DNA of 49,652 nucleotides. It comes from Akkermansia muciniphila. Its GTDB lineage: Bacteria; Verrucomicrobiota; Verrucomicrobiia; Limisphaerales; BJHT01. This document shows positions 8,574 through 17,666 of this stretch, piece after piece. The stretch is from NCBI GenBank assembly GCA_945861535.1, contig CAMAUZ010000061.1, forward strand, positions 1 through 49,652. The letters are read 5' to 3'. The position numbers and the translations under genes were made by a program. The notes under the pieces were generated by a model. The model saw nothing but the letters and a program-made list of their open reading frames with translations. It made no database searches and was not told the DNA's origin. Numbering within the stretch: position 1 is the stretch's first letter; every line of letters begins with the position of its first letter.

Positions 8574-10007
8574 TCACGTCTGCGCGGGGAGCAACTCGGG
8601 GATCGGTTCGCCGTGCGGCAGGATGTAGAGGGGGCGACCAGTGTGGTCGGGGAAGGCGGCGGTCCAGTCGATGCCGAGGTGCCGGTAGGCGGTGGCCCAG
8701 AGGTCGTTGGGGGTCATGCGGCGTTCGCTGGGGCGTTCGCCGCGGGAGTCGGTCGCACCCACGATCTGGCCGGTGCGCATGCCGCCGCCGGCGACGAGCA
8801 TGGACATGGCTTGCGGCCAGTGGTCGCGGCCGGGTTGCATTTGCTTGGTGAGGGTGCTGGGCGAGGTCGAAATACGCGGGGTGCGGCCGAATTCGCCGGT
8901 GACGATGAGCAAAACTTTTTTGTCGAGGCCGCGGGCATGAAGGTCTTCGACGAGGGCGGTGACGGCCTGGTCGTAGTAGGGAAAGCGCCAGCGGGCGTCG
9001 TCGAAGATGTGGCAGTTCACGGCGTGGGAATCCCAGTTGTAGGTGCCGTAGGTCGGGAGGGTCTGGCCGGGCGTGGGATTTTCCATCACCACGGTGACGA
9101 AGCTGGCACCGGCTTCGACGAGGCGGCGGGCCATGATGGCGCGCTGGCCGTAGGCGTGGTTGCCGTAGCGGTCGCGGAGTTTCTGGGGTTCGCGGGAAAG
9201 GTCGAAGGCCTCGCGGGCGCGCGGCGAGGTGAGGATGTCGTAAGCCTGCTGGCTGAACTGATCCATCGTGTTCATCAGGCCGCTGCGGTCCACATCGCGG
9301 CGCAGGCGGTCGAGGCCGGTGAGGAGGTGGGCGCGGTCGTCGAGGCGTCCGGCCATGTCGGGGGTAAGGCCGAGATTTTGAATCTTGAAATCGGGCGCGC
9401 TGGGGTCGCCGGCCACCATGAACGGCGTCGTGCCCGAGCCGAGATACGCCGCGCCAAAGCTGAAGGTGTCCACGCCCTGTCGTCCGCCATCGACCTCGGC
9501 GATGTAGTTGGGCAATCCGATTTTGACGTGCTCGCGCATTTTGGCGACGACGGAGCCGACGCAGGGGTTGTCGTTGACGAAGCCGGTCGGCTCTTTCGGA
9601 TTGTAGCCGGTGAGGAAGCGTTTATGCCCGCCGCCATGGTCGGCGAACCCGTGGGCGATGGAGCGGATGATGGTGAATTTGTCCGCGCACTTCGCGTGGA
9701 GCGGAAGGAGTTCGCAGACCTCGATGCCGGCGACGTTGGTTTTGATGGGAGAAAAGATGCCCCGATATTCGCGCGGCGCGTCGGGCTTCATGTCGTAGGT
9801 CTCCAGATGCGGCGCGCCACCGGGGAGCCAGACGAGAATCACGGCGGTATCGGGATTTCGGGCGCCGGCTTCCTTGGCGAGCGCGCGCATCCGCAGGAGG
9901 TCACTGAAACCGAGGTCAAGGCCGAGGCCGCCCGCGGCGAGGGCACCGGCCTGTAGAAAACTCCGCCGGGACAACGGGCCGGCACAACGATTCGATTTGC
10001 GATTCAT
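8574..10007 (-). CDS. DUF1501 Tat-exported protein
   Basis: This is a DUF1501 family protein, a sulfatase-like fold that in Planctomycetota and Verrucomicrobiota is often paired with DUF1549/DUF1553 cytochrome-type proteins. Its role is unproven. The product has 477 residues. The N-terminus LSRRSFLQAGALAAGG is a Tat signal with the twin arginine, so export of a folded protein is expected. Motifs include ILVWLPGGAPHLETYDMKP, HGFADHGGGHKRFLTGY and VTGEFGRTPRIS, all typical of the family. The usual partner gene lies at 12162-15668, here separated by an epimerase gene on the other strand. No defect is seen. Confidence 0.92.
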   Translation of the reverse strand: MNRKSNRCAGPLSRRSFLQAGALAAGGLGLDLGFSDLLRMRALAKEAGARNPDTAVILVWLPGGAPHLETYDMKPDAPREYRGIFSPIKTNVAGIEVCELLPLHAKCADKFTIIRSIAHGFADHGGGHKRFLTGYNPKEPTGFVNDNPCVGSVVAKMREHVKIGLPNYIAEVDGGRQGVDTFSFGAAYLGSGTTPFMVAGDPSAPDFKIQNLGLTPDMAGRLDDRAHLLTGLDRLRRDVDRSGLMNTMDQFSQQAYDILTSPRAREAFDLSREPQKLRDRYGNHAYGQRAIMARRLVEAGASFVTVVMENPTPGQTLPTYGTYNWDSHAVNCHIFDDARWRFPYYDQAVTALVEDLHARGLDKKVLLIVTGEFGRTPRISTSPSTLTKQMQPGRDHWPQAMSMLVAGGGMRTGQIVGATDSRGERPSERRMTPNDLWATAYRHLGIDWTAAFPDHTGRPLYILPHGEPIPELLPAQT

Positions 10008-10223
10008 GAGTCTGATGTCTGCCCACGGCCCAGCCGAAGTGTCCGTCCTGCGCCCGTGCGTCGGCGTTCAGACCCGCGGACGGGGACGGAGTATTCACGC
10101 ACGGGCGGAACGCGCGAAAAGCTCCAAGTACAAAGTTCAGAGCTCATGGAAAGGACCAGACCGGAAGCTCCAAACTGCCGCCGGGAACCGTGGGACGACG
10201 GCGGGACAGCCAAAGGGAAAATT

Positions 10224-10373
10224 TCAGTTGCGGCCGGTTGCGGTCTCCACTGGTGCAATCGCGGCGGTCACTTCTTCGTCGGCCACGCGGATCAGGGAAG
10301 CGGTGGTTTCGATCAGGGACTTCTGCTCGGCAGTGCGCTCCTTGGCGGCGGTGGCATGGGAGGTTTTGAGCAT
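10224..10373 (-). CDS. Possible small hypothetical protein (49 residues)
   Basis: In the gap between the DUF1501 gene and the epimerase, the minus strand has a short frame that reads like protein: MLKTSHATAAKERTAEQK, then SLIETTASLIRVADEEV. It has GC-rich third positions, few prolines and an amphipathic helical pattern, unlike the repeat-derived frames around it. AGGA lies about 10 bases before the ATG at 10373. The frame extends upstream for about 30 codons without an ATG before an in-frame TGA, so this may also be the 3' remnant of a longer gene. No family is recognised. Confidence 0.3.
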   Translation of the reverse strand: MLKTSHATAAKERTAEQKSLIETTASLIRVADEEVTAAIAPVETATGRN

Positions 10374-10729
10374 GGCGGCGGTTTCCTCGGGTAGGGCGGC
10401 AAGGCGAGGGGCTAAAACGACCAGTGTCCGCCGCTGCGCGGCGCTTTCCCGGCGCGGTCGGGCGGGAGTTTTTCACTCGCACGAGCACGCTCGGGGCCGT
10501 TCTGTTACCGCCAGTGCCGGGGCGCGGCGTTTACGCCGCTTCACCGTCCGAACGTCGCAGCGCGTTCTCAGCCGCCCGGAGCGACGCACGCTGCTGCGGC
10601 AAAATGCCGCGCCCCATGCGCCCCGACGCCCCCGCCTTGCCCTTCCCCACCGATCACGACATCCACCGCCGGCAGCTCTTAAAAAATCGGCTGGTTGATT
10701 CGCCGTCTGCCGGTCGCTAGCGTCCGCGG
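10374..10729. other. Intergenic region with a palindromic repeat fragment
   Basis: No convincing gene is present between the small frame and the epimerase start. At 10518-10545 lies GGCGCGGCGTTTACGCCGC, the GCGGCGT-ACGCCGC palindrome also seen at about 11935 and 27715. The rest is GC-rich and shows nothing further that I can name. Confidence 0.4.
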
Positions 10730-11686
10730 ATGAATTTTTTGGTCACTGGTGGCGCGGGTTTCATTGGTTCGCATGTGTGCGAACGGTTGTTGCAGGAGGG
10801 GCATGCGGTGACGGCGTTCGATGATCTCAACAACTTTTATTCGCCCGCGATCAAGCAGCGGAATCTGGGCGCGCTGCAGGCGCTGGCGAAGCCGTTCACG
10901 TTTGTTCACGGCGATCTCACGGACCGGGCGGCGGTGGATGAGGCGATGGCGGGCGGGCAATTCGATCAGATCATTCATCTCGCGGCGCGCGCGGGCGTGC
11001 GTCCGAGCCTGGCGGAGCCGGCGCTCTACCAACGGGTGAATGTCGAGGGCACGGTGAATCTGCTCGAGGCGGCGCGGCTCCGGGGCGTGCTGAAGGTGAC
11101 CATCGCGTCGTCGTCGTCGGTTTACGGGGTGAATGCCAAGGTGCCTTTCAGCGAGTCCGATCCCATCTTCTCCGCGATTTCGCCTTATGCGGCCAGCAAG
11201 CTTGCGGGCGAAGCACTGGGTCACACATATCATCATGTGTATGGGATGGACATCGTGATGCTGCGCTTTTTCACGGTGTACGGGCCGCGGCAACGGCCGG
11301 ATCTGGCGATCCATAAGTTCGCGTCGCTGATCACTGCGGGAAAGCCGATCCCGGTTTTTGGAGATGGCACGACAGCCCGGGATTACACGTTCGTGAGCGA
11401 CACAGTGGACGGCATTCTCGCCTGCACGCGGAAGCGATTTGGTTTCGAGATCTTCAACTTGGGCGAGTCGCAGACGGTGACATTGATCCGGTTGATCGAG
11501 CTGTTGGAAAAATCCCTCGGACGACAGGCGATCATCGACCGGCAGCCGCTGCAACCGGGCGATGTGCCGATCACATTCGCGGATATTTCCAAGGCGCGAG
11601 CGCTGCTCGGGTACAATCCGACGGTGAAAATCGACGCGGGGATTCCGCGATTTGTGGAGTGGTTTGTGAAGAATCAGGCGGCGTGA
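10730..11686 (+). CDS. NAD-dependent epimerase/dehydratase, UDP-glucuronate 4-epimerase-like
   Basis: This is a short-chain dehydrogenase/reductase superfamily enzyme that remodels a nucleotide sugar in the cytoplasm, probably for polysaccharide or glycan synthesis. It has 318 residues, complete. The N-terminus VTGGAGFIGSHVCERLL carries the G-x-x-G-x-x-G NAD loop. The catalytic residues fit SSSSVYG and the YAASK tetrad. AARAGVRPSL, RFFTVYGPRQRPD and FGDGTTARDYTFV are the signatures shared with UDP-glucuronate 4-epimerases. The exact substrate cannot be read from the sequence; UDP-glucose 4-epimerase is an alternative. It stands alone on the plus strand between the DUF1501 gene and its usual DUF1553 partner. 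Confidence 0.9.
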   Translation: MNFLVTGGAGFIGSHVCERLLQEGHAVTAFDDLNNFYSPAIKQRNLGALQALAKPFTFVHGDLTDRAAVDEAMAGGQFDQIIHLAARAGVRPSLAEPALYQRVNVEGTVNLLEAARLRGVLKVTIASSSSVYGVNAKVPFSESDPIFSAISPYAASKLAGEALGHTYHHVYGMDIVMLRFFTVYGPRQRPDLAIHKFASLITAGKPIPVFGDGTTARDYTFVSDTVDGILACTRKRFGFEIFNLGESQTVTLIRLIELLEKSLGRQAIIDRQPLQPGDVPITFADISKARALLGYNPTVKIDAGIPRFVEWFVKNQAA

Positions 11687-11844
11687 GGGGCGGCGGCGCA
11701 GCTCAAAGGATAAAGCTCAAAGCTCAAGGGAAGAGCCAAAGGCGTGGTCCAGAATTCCGTCGCACCTCAGGCTCCCCGGTTCCCAGAAAGTGGGTTGCCC
11801 GCCGCCGAGTGTCGTGCCGGAATCCCAGAACCGACGGTGGAGGG

Positions 11845-12012
11845 TTGGGCGCGTCTATCCCCAGCGCGGCATTCGGGCGCGCGTGCGGCTGCAGCGGGGC
11901 ATTCTGACGTTCAACTCCTAGCCCACCCTGAAGCGGCGTAAACGCCGCGCTCCGGGCGCGCTGCGGACGGTGTGGACGCCTCATCGGCGCGCTGGGACAG
12001 ACGCGCCCTACC
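11845..12012. repeat. Palindromic intergenic element with inverted ends
   Basis: The left end TTGGGCGCGTCTATCCCCAG and the right end CTGGGACAGACGCGCCCTA are imperfect inverted repeats of the same motif as the perfect hairpin at 23019-23098. Inside lies GCGGCGTAAACGCCGC. It follows the epimerase stop and precedes the convergent DUF1553 gene. It is non-coding. Confidence 0.65.
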
Positions 12013-12059
12013 AGCAAAGCCAACGAGCTATTCCCACCTGCAAGGTCGGACGCGCAGCA

Positions 12060-12152
12060 AGGGTCACGAGGTCCGTCGCCAGCGACGTGCAGAGGCGGAT
12101 GGCCCCGGGCGCTCAGCGCTCTGTCTCGTTACCTCGACTCCTACAAGTGAGT
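12060..12152. repeat. Dispersed repeat fragment near the DUF1553 gene end
   Basis: This stretch runs from GGTCACGAGGTCCGTCGCCA to CGTTACCTCGACTCCTAC, with a central GGGCGCTCAGCGCTC palindrome. It shares the GACGTG-AGGCGGAT-GCCCC-GGGCGCT layout with the element at the start of the TPR gene near 22865-22900, so the two look like family members. No coding role is apparent. Confidence 0.45.
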
Positions 12153-12161
12153 TGGTCGGGA

Positions 12162-15100
12162 TCAACGTTTCATCACCACTTCATCCAGATTCAGCAGGAC
12201 GTTGGCGACGGTGGTCCAGGCGGCGAGGTCGGCGGGGTCCATGGTGGCGGGCAGGGGGCCGAGGGGGTCGGTGGCCATTTTCTTGGCGGCTTCGGGGTCG
12301 GCTTTGAAGGTGGCATGGGCGGTGGCGTGGAGTTTCACGAGGCGGGCAACTTCGGCCTCGGTGGCGGGGCGGCTGAGGCAGAGGCGGACGCCGTGGCGGA
12401 CGCGGTCGGCGGTGGTCGCGCCGCCTTCGGTGACGAGGCGGCGGGCGACGGCCTGGGCGGCCTCGACATAGACGGGGTCGTTGAGGGTGACGAGGGCCTG
12501 GAGCGGTGTGTTGGTGCGGGTGCGGCGGACGGTGCAGACCTCGCGGTTCGGGGCGTCGAAGGTGGCCATGCTGGGGTAGGGGCTGGTGCGGCGGACCTCG
12601 GTGTAGAGGGCGCGGCGGTAGCGGTCTTCGCCGGGGCTGGTTTCCCAGTCCATGTTGCGGCCGAACGCGGCGTTGAGGCCGAGGGCCGGGCGCGGCGGGC
12701 GCACGCTGGGGCCGAGCATTTTCGGACTGAGCAGGCCGCTGACGGCGAGGGCGTGGTCGCGGATGACCTCGGCGCTCATGCGCACGCGCGGGCCGCGCGA
12801 GAGGAGGCGGTTGTCGGGATCGCGCTCGAGGAGTTCTTCGTTGAGCTTCGAGCTTTGGCGGTAGGCGGAGGAGGTGACGAGGAGTTTGAGAAAACCCTTG
12901 GTATCCCAGCGCAGGCGCAGCATTTCGGTGGCGAGCCAGTCGAGCATTTCGGGATGGCTGGGGAGTTCGCCCTGCGAGCCGAATTCCTCGCTCGTGCGGA
13001 CGATGCCGGAGCCAAAGGTGTGTTCCCAGAAACGGTTGGCGATGACGCGCGCGGTGAGCGGGTTGTTGTCGTCCACGACCCAGCGGGCGAGCGTGAGGCG
13101 GTTGCGCGGGGCGTCCTTGGGCAGGGGATGGAGCGAAACGGGGACGGCCTCGGTGACTTCCTCGCCGAGGTCCTGCCAGTTGCCGCGATTCTGGATGCGG
13201 GTCTTGCGGCGCTGGTCGCCGGCGAGTTCGCGATTGACGGGCACGGTGGCGGGCTTGAGGTCGGCGAGTTCCTTGGTCACGGCGGCGGCGCGGTCGCGTT
13301 CGGTCTTGGCTTCGGGGGCGAGCTTGCGGACGTAGTGTTCGCGCAGTTCGGTCTGCTGAGCCGGGGTGCGTTTGTCGGCGGCGGTCGTGAGGACGGTGAC
13401 GACGTTGGCGGGCGTGCGGGCTTGTTCCGCCGCGCCGTTGTCGCCGGTGATGCTGAGGCGGAAGGCGCCGAGGGTCTGGTTCGCGGGGCCGGCGCTGTGT
13501 TCGAGCGTGAGCGTGAGGGTCGCGCCCTCAGCGACGGTCAGGGGCTTCTCGGCGATGAGCGTGAGCGTGGCGGCGCTGCCGCTGTGGGACCAGCCTTTGT
13601 TCTTGTCCGAACCGCTGAGGACGGCCTCGGCGTCGGTGCCCGCGCTCGCGATGGCGGTGATGAATTTCACGGATTCGCTGCCGCCGGGGCCGACCTCGGC
13701 GTTGGGCTTGGGCTGGTCTTTCACGGTGCGCTCGAAGGTCGGCTCGCGCAGTTCGTCGAGCACGCGGACGCGGAAGTTGTTCAGTTCCTCGGAGCGCCCG
13801 TCGGTGCGGCTCCAGACGACGATGCGGTCGATGGCGCGGACGGATTGGAGATCAACTTCCCACCACGGATTGGCGTCGCCGGCGGCGGTGTGCGAGACGG
13901 AGTTGCCTTTGAAATAATCGCCGTCGGTCTTGCCGTCGATGGCGCGTTTGGCCTCGCCCTCGAAGCCGGTGGTGCTCTGTTTGGCGGTGCCTTTGAGGGC
14001 GATGTTTTCGGTGCCGCTGAAGACCTGGACTTCGGCGAGCTGCAGGTGGCGCTTGCCGGGGTTGGGCAGTTCGATGCGCACGTAGCGGCCCTGCGCGGTC
14101 GCACCGGACGACGGGGCTTTCACGGTGCCGGTGATTTGGGTGAGGGTGAACTTTCCTTTCGCACCGTTGCCGGGGCCGCCATCGGTGAGGGATTTGTCGG
14201 TGAGGGCTTCGAGGCGGACGGCGCTGAGTTTCCCGGCCTTGAGCGGGAGTGTGACGGTGTAGGTGTCCTTGGCCTCGCCTTTCGCGGCGAGCAGCGCGCC
14301 GTCGGCGCGCGCGGTGATCTTGGTGCCAGCCTTCGACTTGGCGGTGGGGGAAGCGGGCGTGTGCCAGTCGAGTTTCACGGGGAACGATTGCTCCCATTTC
14401 GCAAAGCCGCTGAGCCACGCGGGCGGCGGCTGTTTGAACTTGTCGTCGAGCTGCTGGCGTTCGGATTCGAGCTTGGCTTTGCGCTCCTTTTGTTCGGCGG
14501 TGTAGAACTCGAACAGCGGCGACTCGTCCCGCTTGTCGGCGTCGGCCGTGTTGTTGAGGAAGGCGAAGAATTGGTAGTACTCCTTTTGCGAGAAGGGATC
14601 GTATTTGTGCGTGTGGCATTGGGCGCAGTTGAGCGAACTGCCGAGCCAGACGGAAGAGGTGGTGGCCACGCGATCGACGATGGCGGCGTTGCGCCATTCC
14701 TCGTCGTTGGTGCCGCCTTCGTTGTTGGTCATCGTGTTGCGATGGAAGGCGGTGGCCTTGAGCTGTTCGTCGGTCGGGTTGTCGAGGAGGTCGCCGGCGA
14801 GCTGCTCGATGGTGAACTGGTCGAAGGGGAGGTTGCGGTTGAAGGCGTTGATGACGTAATCGCGGAAGGCCCAGATGACGCGCGGCGGATCGTCGGCGTA
14901 ACCGGCGCTGTCGGCGTAGCGCGCGAGGTCGAGCCACATGCGCGCCCAGTGTTCGCCGAACGCGGGCTTGTTCAACTGCCGGTCCACGAAGGCTTCGTAG
15001 GCGGTGGAGGATTTGTCGGCGACGAAGGCGTCCACCTCGGCGGGCGTGGGCGGCAGGCCGGTGAGATCAAGCGCGACGCGGCGGGCGAGCGTGTAACAGT

Positions 15101-15668
15101 CGGCCTCGGCCTGCGGGCGCAGGCCCTCGCGTTCAAGGCGCGCGAGGATGAAATGGTCGAGACCGGAGCGCGCCCAATCCTTGAGCTTGGTCGTCGGGAA
15201 AGCCGGGCGCTCGGGTTTTTCGTAGGCCCAGTGGCGGGCGAATTTCGCGCCGCCGGCGATCCAACGTTGGAAGAGGTCGATCTCCGTCGCGGTGAGTTTC
15301 TTCTTCATTTTCGGCGGCGGCATCACGTCGTCGGGATCGCTGGTGGTGATGCGTTTGATGAGGTCGCTGGCGGCGGGGTTGCCGGGGACGATGGCGGCGT
15401 GGCCGCCAAGATCGCGCGTGGCGCCCTCGAAGGTGTCGAGGCGCAGGCCGCCTTTCGGGCCTTTGCGTTCCTTCTCGTCGGGTCCGTGGCAATGCCAGCA
15501 TTTGCTGGAGAGGATGGGGCGGATGTCGCGATTAAAGTCGGGCACGGGCGCGGCGGAGGCCGGTGCGGCGGACGCGGCGGCGGACGGTTGAGCGATGCTG
15601 AGGAAAAGAGCGATGGCGTGGGCCGCGGCGGCGAGTAAACGGAGGTGGTGTCGTTGCAACATGGGCAT
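12162..15668 (-). CDS. Large secreted DUF1549/DUF1553 protein with cytochrome c-type heme motif and discoidin-like domain
   Basis: This 1168-residue protein belongs to the planctomycete/verrucomicrobial cytochrome-like group. A signal peptide covers about residues 1-32. Next comes a heme motif, Cys57-x-x-Cys60-His61 (CWHCHGPDEKERKG), then a DUF1549 region (FPTTKLKDWARSGLDHFI, ALDLTGLPPTPAEVDAFV, CAQCHTHKYDPFSQKEYYQ). A middle insert of roughly residues 520-690 resembles an F5/8 type C (discoidin) sugar-binding module (YVRIELPNPGKRHLQLAEVQ, WWEVDLQSVRAIDRI). The C-terminus is DUF1553 (VANRFWEHTFGSGIV, PVYVEAAQAVARRL). A second CxxCH (CAQCH) lies in the DUF1549 part. Polysaccharide degradation is often suggested for this group but is not proven. 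The usual partner, DUF1501, is at 8574-10007. Confidence 0.9.
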   Translation of the reverse strand: MPMLQRHHLRLLAAAAHAIALFLSIAQPSAAASAAPASAAPVPDFNRDIRPILSSKCWHCHGPDEKERKGPKGGLRLDTFEGATRDLGGHAAIVPGNPAASDLIKRITTSDPDDVMPPPKMKKKLTATEIDLFQRWIAGGAKFARHWAYEKPERPAFPTTKLKDWARSGLDHFILARLEREGLRPQAEADCYTLARRVALDLTGLPPTPAEVDAFVADKSSTAYEAFVDRQLNKPAFGEHWARMWLDLARYADSAGYADDPPRVIWAFRDYVINAFNRNLPFDQFTIEQLAGDLLDNPTDEQLKATAFHRNTMTNNEGGTNDEEWRNAAIVDRVATTSSVWLGSSLNCAQCHTHKYDPFSQKEYYQFFAFLNNTADADKRDESPLFEFYTAEQKERKAKLESERQQLDDKFKQPPPAWLSGFAKWEQSFPVKLDWHTPASPTAKSKAGTKITARADGALLAAKGEAKDTYTVTLPLKAGKLSAVRLEALTDKSLTDGGPGNGAKGKFTLTQITGTVKAPSSGATAQGRYVRIELPNPGKRHLQLAEVQVFSGTENIALKGTAKQSTTGFEGEAKRAIDGKTDGDYFKGNSVSHTAAGDANPWWEVDLQSVRAIDRIVVWSRTDGRSEELNNFRVRVLDELREPTFERTVKDQPKPNAEVGPGGSESVKFITAIASAGTDAEAVLSGSDKNKGWSHSGSAATLTLIAEKPLTVAEGATLTLTLEHSAGPANQTLGAFRLSITGDNGAAEQARTPANVVTVLTTAADKRTPAQQTELREHYVRKLAPEAKTERDRAAAVTKELADLKPATVPVNRELAGDQRRKTRIQNRGNWQDLGEEVTEAVPVSLHPLPKDAPRNRLTLARWVVDDNNPLTARVIANRFWEHTFGSGIVRTSEEFGSQGELPSHPEMLDWLATEMLRLRWDTKGFLKLLVTSSAYRQSSKLNEELLERDPDNRLLSRGPRVRMSAEVIRDHALAVSGLLSPKMLGPSVRPPRPALGLNAAFGRNMDWETSPGEDRYRRALYTEVRRTSPYPSMATFDAPNREVCTVRRTRTNTPLQALVTLNDPVYVEAAQAVARRLVTEGGATTADRVRHGVRLCLSRPATEAEVARLVKLHATAHATFKADPEAAKKMATDPLGPLPATMDPADLAAWTTVANVLLNLDEVVMKR

Positions 15669-15751
15669 GGGATTTAGGCTACGGAGAAAGGATTCAATTG
15701 AAACCGGGAATTAGCGGGTGAAGCAGAAAATGGGCGCATCGGCGAACTGTC

Positions 15752-15876
15752 TGGAGCGCGGCTGTGTACGGAGCACCGGCCGCAGCACGCTGGAAATCCG
15801 GGCGGTGTCTTGTTCATCCTAGCCCGTCGGTGGTTTGTCGCCGCTGCGGCTGGTCTGCGACACAGCCGCGCTCCGG
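15752..15876. repeat. Palindromic element with inverted ends (GGAGCGCGGCTGTGT type)
   Basis: The ends GGAGCGCGGCTGTGT and ACACAGCCGCGCTCC are exact inverted repeats. Inner CCGGCCGCAGC and GCTGCGGCTGG are also partly complementary. The 125-base element fills most of the gap between the DUF1553 gene and the envelope operon end, and could fold into a long hairpin that also ends transcription. Confidence 0.75.
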
Positions 15877-15907
15877 GGGACGCGCGCCGATGCGCTCTCG
15901 CATCTTC

Positions 15908-17641
15908 TTACTCGAAGAACAGCTCATCCAAATCCGGGGCGGTGCCGAAGCTGTTGAGGGCTTCGGAGTAGCGGTAATAGACCTCGAGACACAGCGCGCC
16001 GAGGGCCGTGGTGTACACGCGGCCGCCGGCCTTGCCCCAGCGGTCGCGGTCGGGGTCCCAACTGCCGGCGTGGTCGCCTTCGTGGTTCTGGTTTTCGAGG
16101 AGGACGTCGCGGATGCGCTGGTTCCACCAGATGCGATGTTCGCCGCCCATGTTGTGCATCGAGTAGGTGGCGTAGTACCAGTAGTAGAAATCCTTGTTGC
16201 TCCAGCGGGGCGGGTCGCGCTGGGTCAGTTCCGCGCCTTTGATCAGGAGATGGTTCTTCACGCCGGTGCCGTTGAACTGGCGAATCATCATGCCCGCGGC
16301 GGTGAGGGCGGGGTGGCCGTTGGCGCCGCCGCCGGCCGTGCGGGAAACCTGGTAGCCGACCGCGCCGGTGGAATCGCGGCTCGCGCCCTGGTCGGTCACG
16401 CTGTCGAGGTAGGCGAGGCCCTGGGAAAACACGGCGCTGTCGAATTTCAACTGCGCCAGCCGCGCGGTCTTGAGCGCCTGCAGGAACCACGCGGTGACGC
16501 TGAAATCGCTTTCGTCGCTCTTCGGGGTGTAGCGCCAGCCGCCGTCGGCGTTGACGGCTTTTTCGCAGAATGTGACGGCCTTCTGCGCGGCGGCGCCGAG
16601 GCGTTCGTCGCGCGCGCGGCCGTAGGCTTCACTTAACGCGATGGCGCAGATGGCGTGCGTGTAGAGGTTGTTGCCGGCCTGGCCGATGTGGCCGTCGGCG
16701 CGCTGGTGGCGCATGAGATGTTCGAGACCTTTGAGGACGTTGCGGCGGTATTCGCCCTTGCGCGTGGTGTGGCCGCCGCCCATGAACGCGAGCACGGAGA
16801 GCGCGGTGTCGGCGAGGCTGCCGGCCTGTGAGCCCTCGAATTTCGTCGCGTCCCACGAGCCGTCATTTTCCTGATGAATCGCGAGCCAGTGCAGCGCGGA
16901 GTCCACGGCGGTGCGGGCGCGGACGCCGCCGGTGCGGCTCATGGTGCGGAAGAAATCTCCGGTACCGAAGAGGTTGATGTTCGCAGGACCGAGCTTGCCG
17001 ACGGCCGGGGCGTCCTGTTCGCCGAAGGCCTTGGGCAGCGCGCTGAGGCTTTTGCTCGGGCGCGGCGCGGCGTTCATCGTGTAGAGCTGCGGACGGTCGC
17101 GGGGCGTGGGTTCGGCGTATTTGAAAAGGTCGGCGGGCGCGGCGGATTCGGCGGCAATCGGCTGGAGCGCGTGCGTGACGGTGTCGGAGACCAGCGAGAT
17201 TTCCAGCGGCGCGTCCTGGATGTCCACGCTCGTGGCGGAGACCTCGATGCGCGGGGTGTTGATCTCGACGTTGCGGCTCTGGATGACCTCCTGCACCACG
17301 GGCGTCTCGCGCGGCGCGGTGGTGATTTGAATGTTGGGCTTCTCCTCGGTCAGCACGGCCTCGGCGAGGTTGTCCGGGCGTTCTTTGACGATGTCGCGCA
17401 CGGGGTCGCGAAGCTGGAATTCCTCGACCATGTGCTCGGCCACGCTGAACTGGAATTCCTCAGCTTTCTTCAGCGAGTCGGTCTTCGCCGCGAAGCGCCA
17501 CACGACCGCGAGCAGGAACAGCAGCGCGCACACGAGCAGGCCGACGCCCATGGCGCGCTTGTCGAAAACGGTGTTCTCGACGCCGCGCTTCTGGAAGCTG
17601 ACGCGCGCGGGCGGGGAGGTGGCTGGGCGTTCGGTGTTCAC
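15908..17641 (-). CDS. Membrane-anchored prenyltransferase/squalene-cyclase-fold (toroid) protein of the ExbBD operon
   Basis: The 577-residue product has a short cytoplasmic N-terminus, one membrane segment at about residues 30-50 (MGVGLLVCALLFLLAVVWRF), a long extended periplasmic stretch to about 240, and a C-terminal alpha/alpha toroid with repeats of the prenyltransferase/squalene oxidase type (LAIHQENDGSWDATKF, LEHLMRHQRADGHIG, AVNADGGWRYTPKSDESDFS). It starts 25 bases after the exbD stop. One membrane span followed by an extended periplasmic arm and a folded domain, next to ExbBD, is the layout of TonB or TolA, so it may be the force-transmitting partner (inference). No cyclase active site (DxDD) is seen, so catalysis is unlikely. 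Confidence 0.85.
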   Translation of the reverse strand: MNTERPATSPPARVSFQKRGVENTVFDKRAMGVGLLVCALLFLLAVVWRFAAKTDSLKKAEEFQFSVAEHMVEEFQLRDPVRDIVKERPDNLAEAVLTEEKPNIQITTAPRETPVVQEVIQSRNVEINTPRIEVSATSVDIQDAPLEISLVSDTVTHALQPIAAESAAPADLFKYAEPTPRDRPQLYTMNAAPRPSKSLSALPKAFGEQDAPAVGKLGPANINLFGTGDFFRTMSRTGGVRARTAVDSALHWLAIHQENDGSWDATKFEGSQAGSLADTALSVLAFMGGGHTTRKGEYRRNVLKGLEHLMRHQRADGHIGQAGNNLYTHAICAIALSEAYGRARDERLGAAAQKAVTFCEKAVNADGGWRYTPKSDESDFSVTAWFLQALKTARLAQLKFDSAVFSQGLAYLDSVTDQGASRDSTGAVGYQVSRTAGGGANGHPALTAAGMMIRQFNGTGVKNHLLIKGAELTQRDPPRWSNKDFYYWYYATYSMHNMGGEHRIWWNQRIRDVLLENQNHEGDHAGSWDPDRDRWGKAGGRVYTTALGALCLEVYYRYSEALNSFGTAPDLDELFFE

Positions 17642-17666
17642 GGGGTGGGGGATGATTTCCAGTTTG

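Noticed and set aside
8283-9956. A 557-codon open frame on the plus strand
   Set aside because: It runs antisense to the tRNA and the DUF1501 gene; composition only.
11970-15638. A 1222-codon open frame on the plus strand
   Set aside because: It lies opposite the DUF1549/DUF1553 gene, is Gly/Ala/Glu-rich without motifs, and reflects high third-position GC of the real gene.
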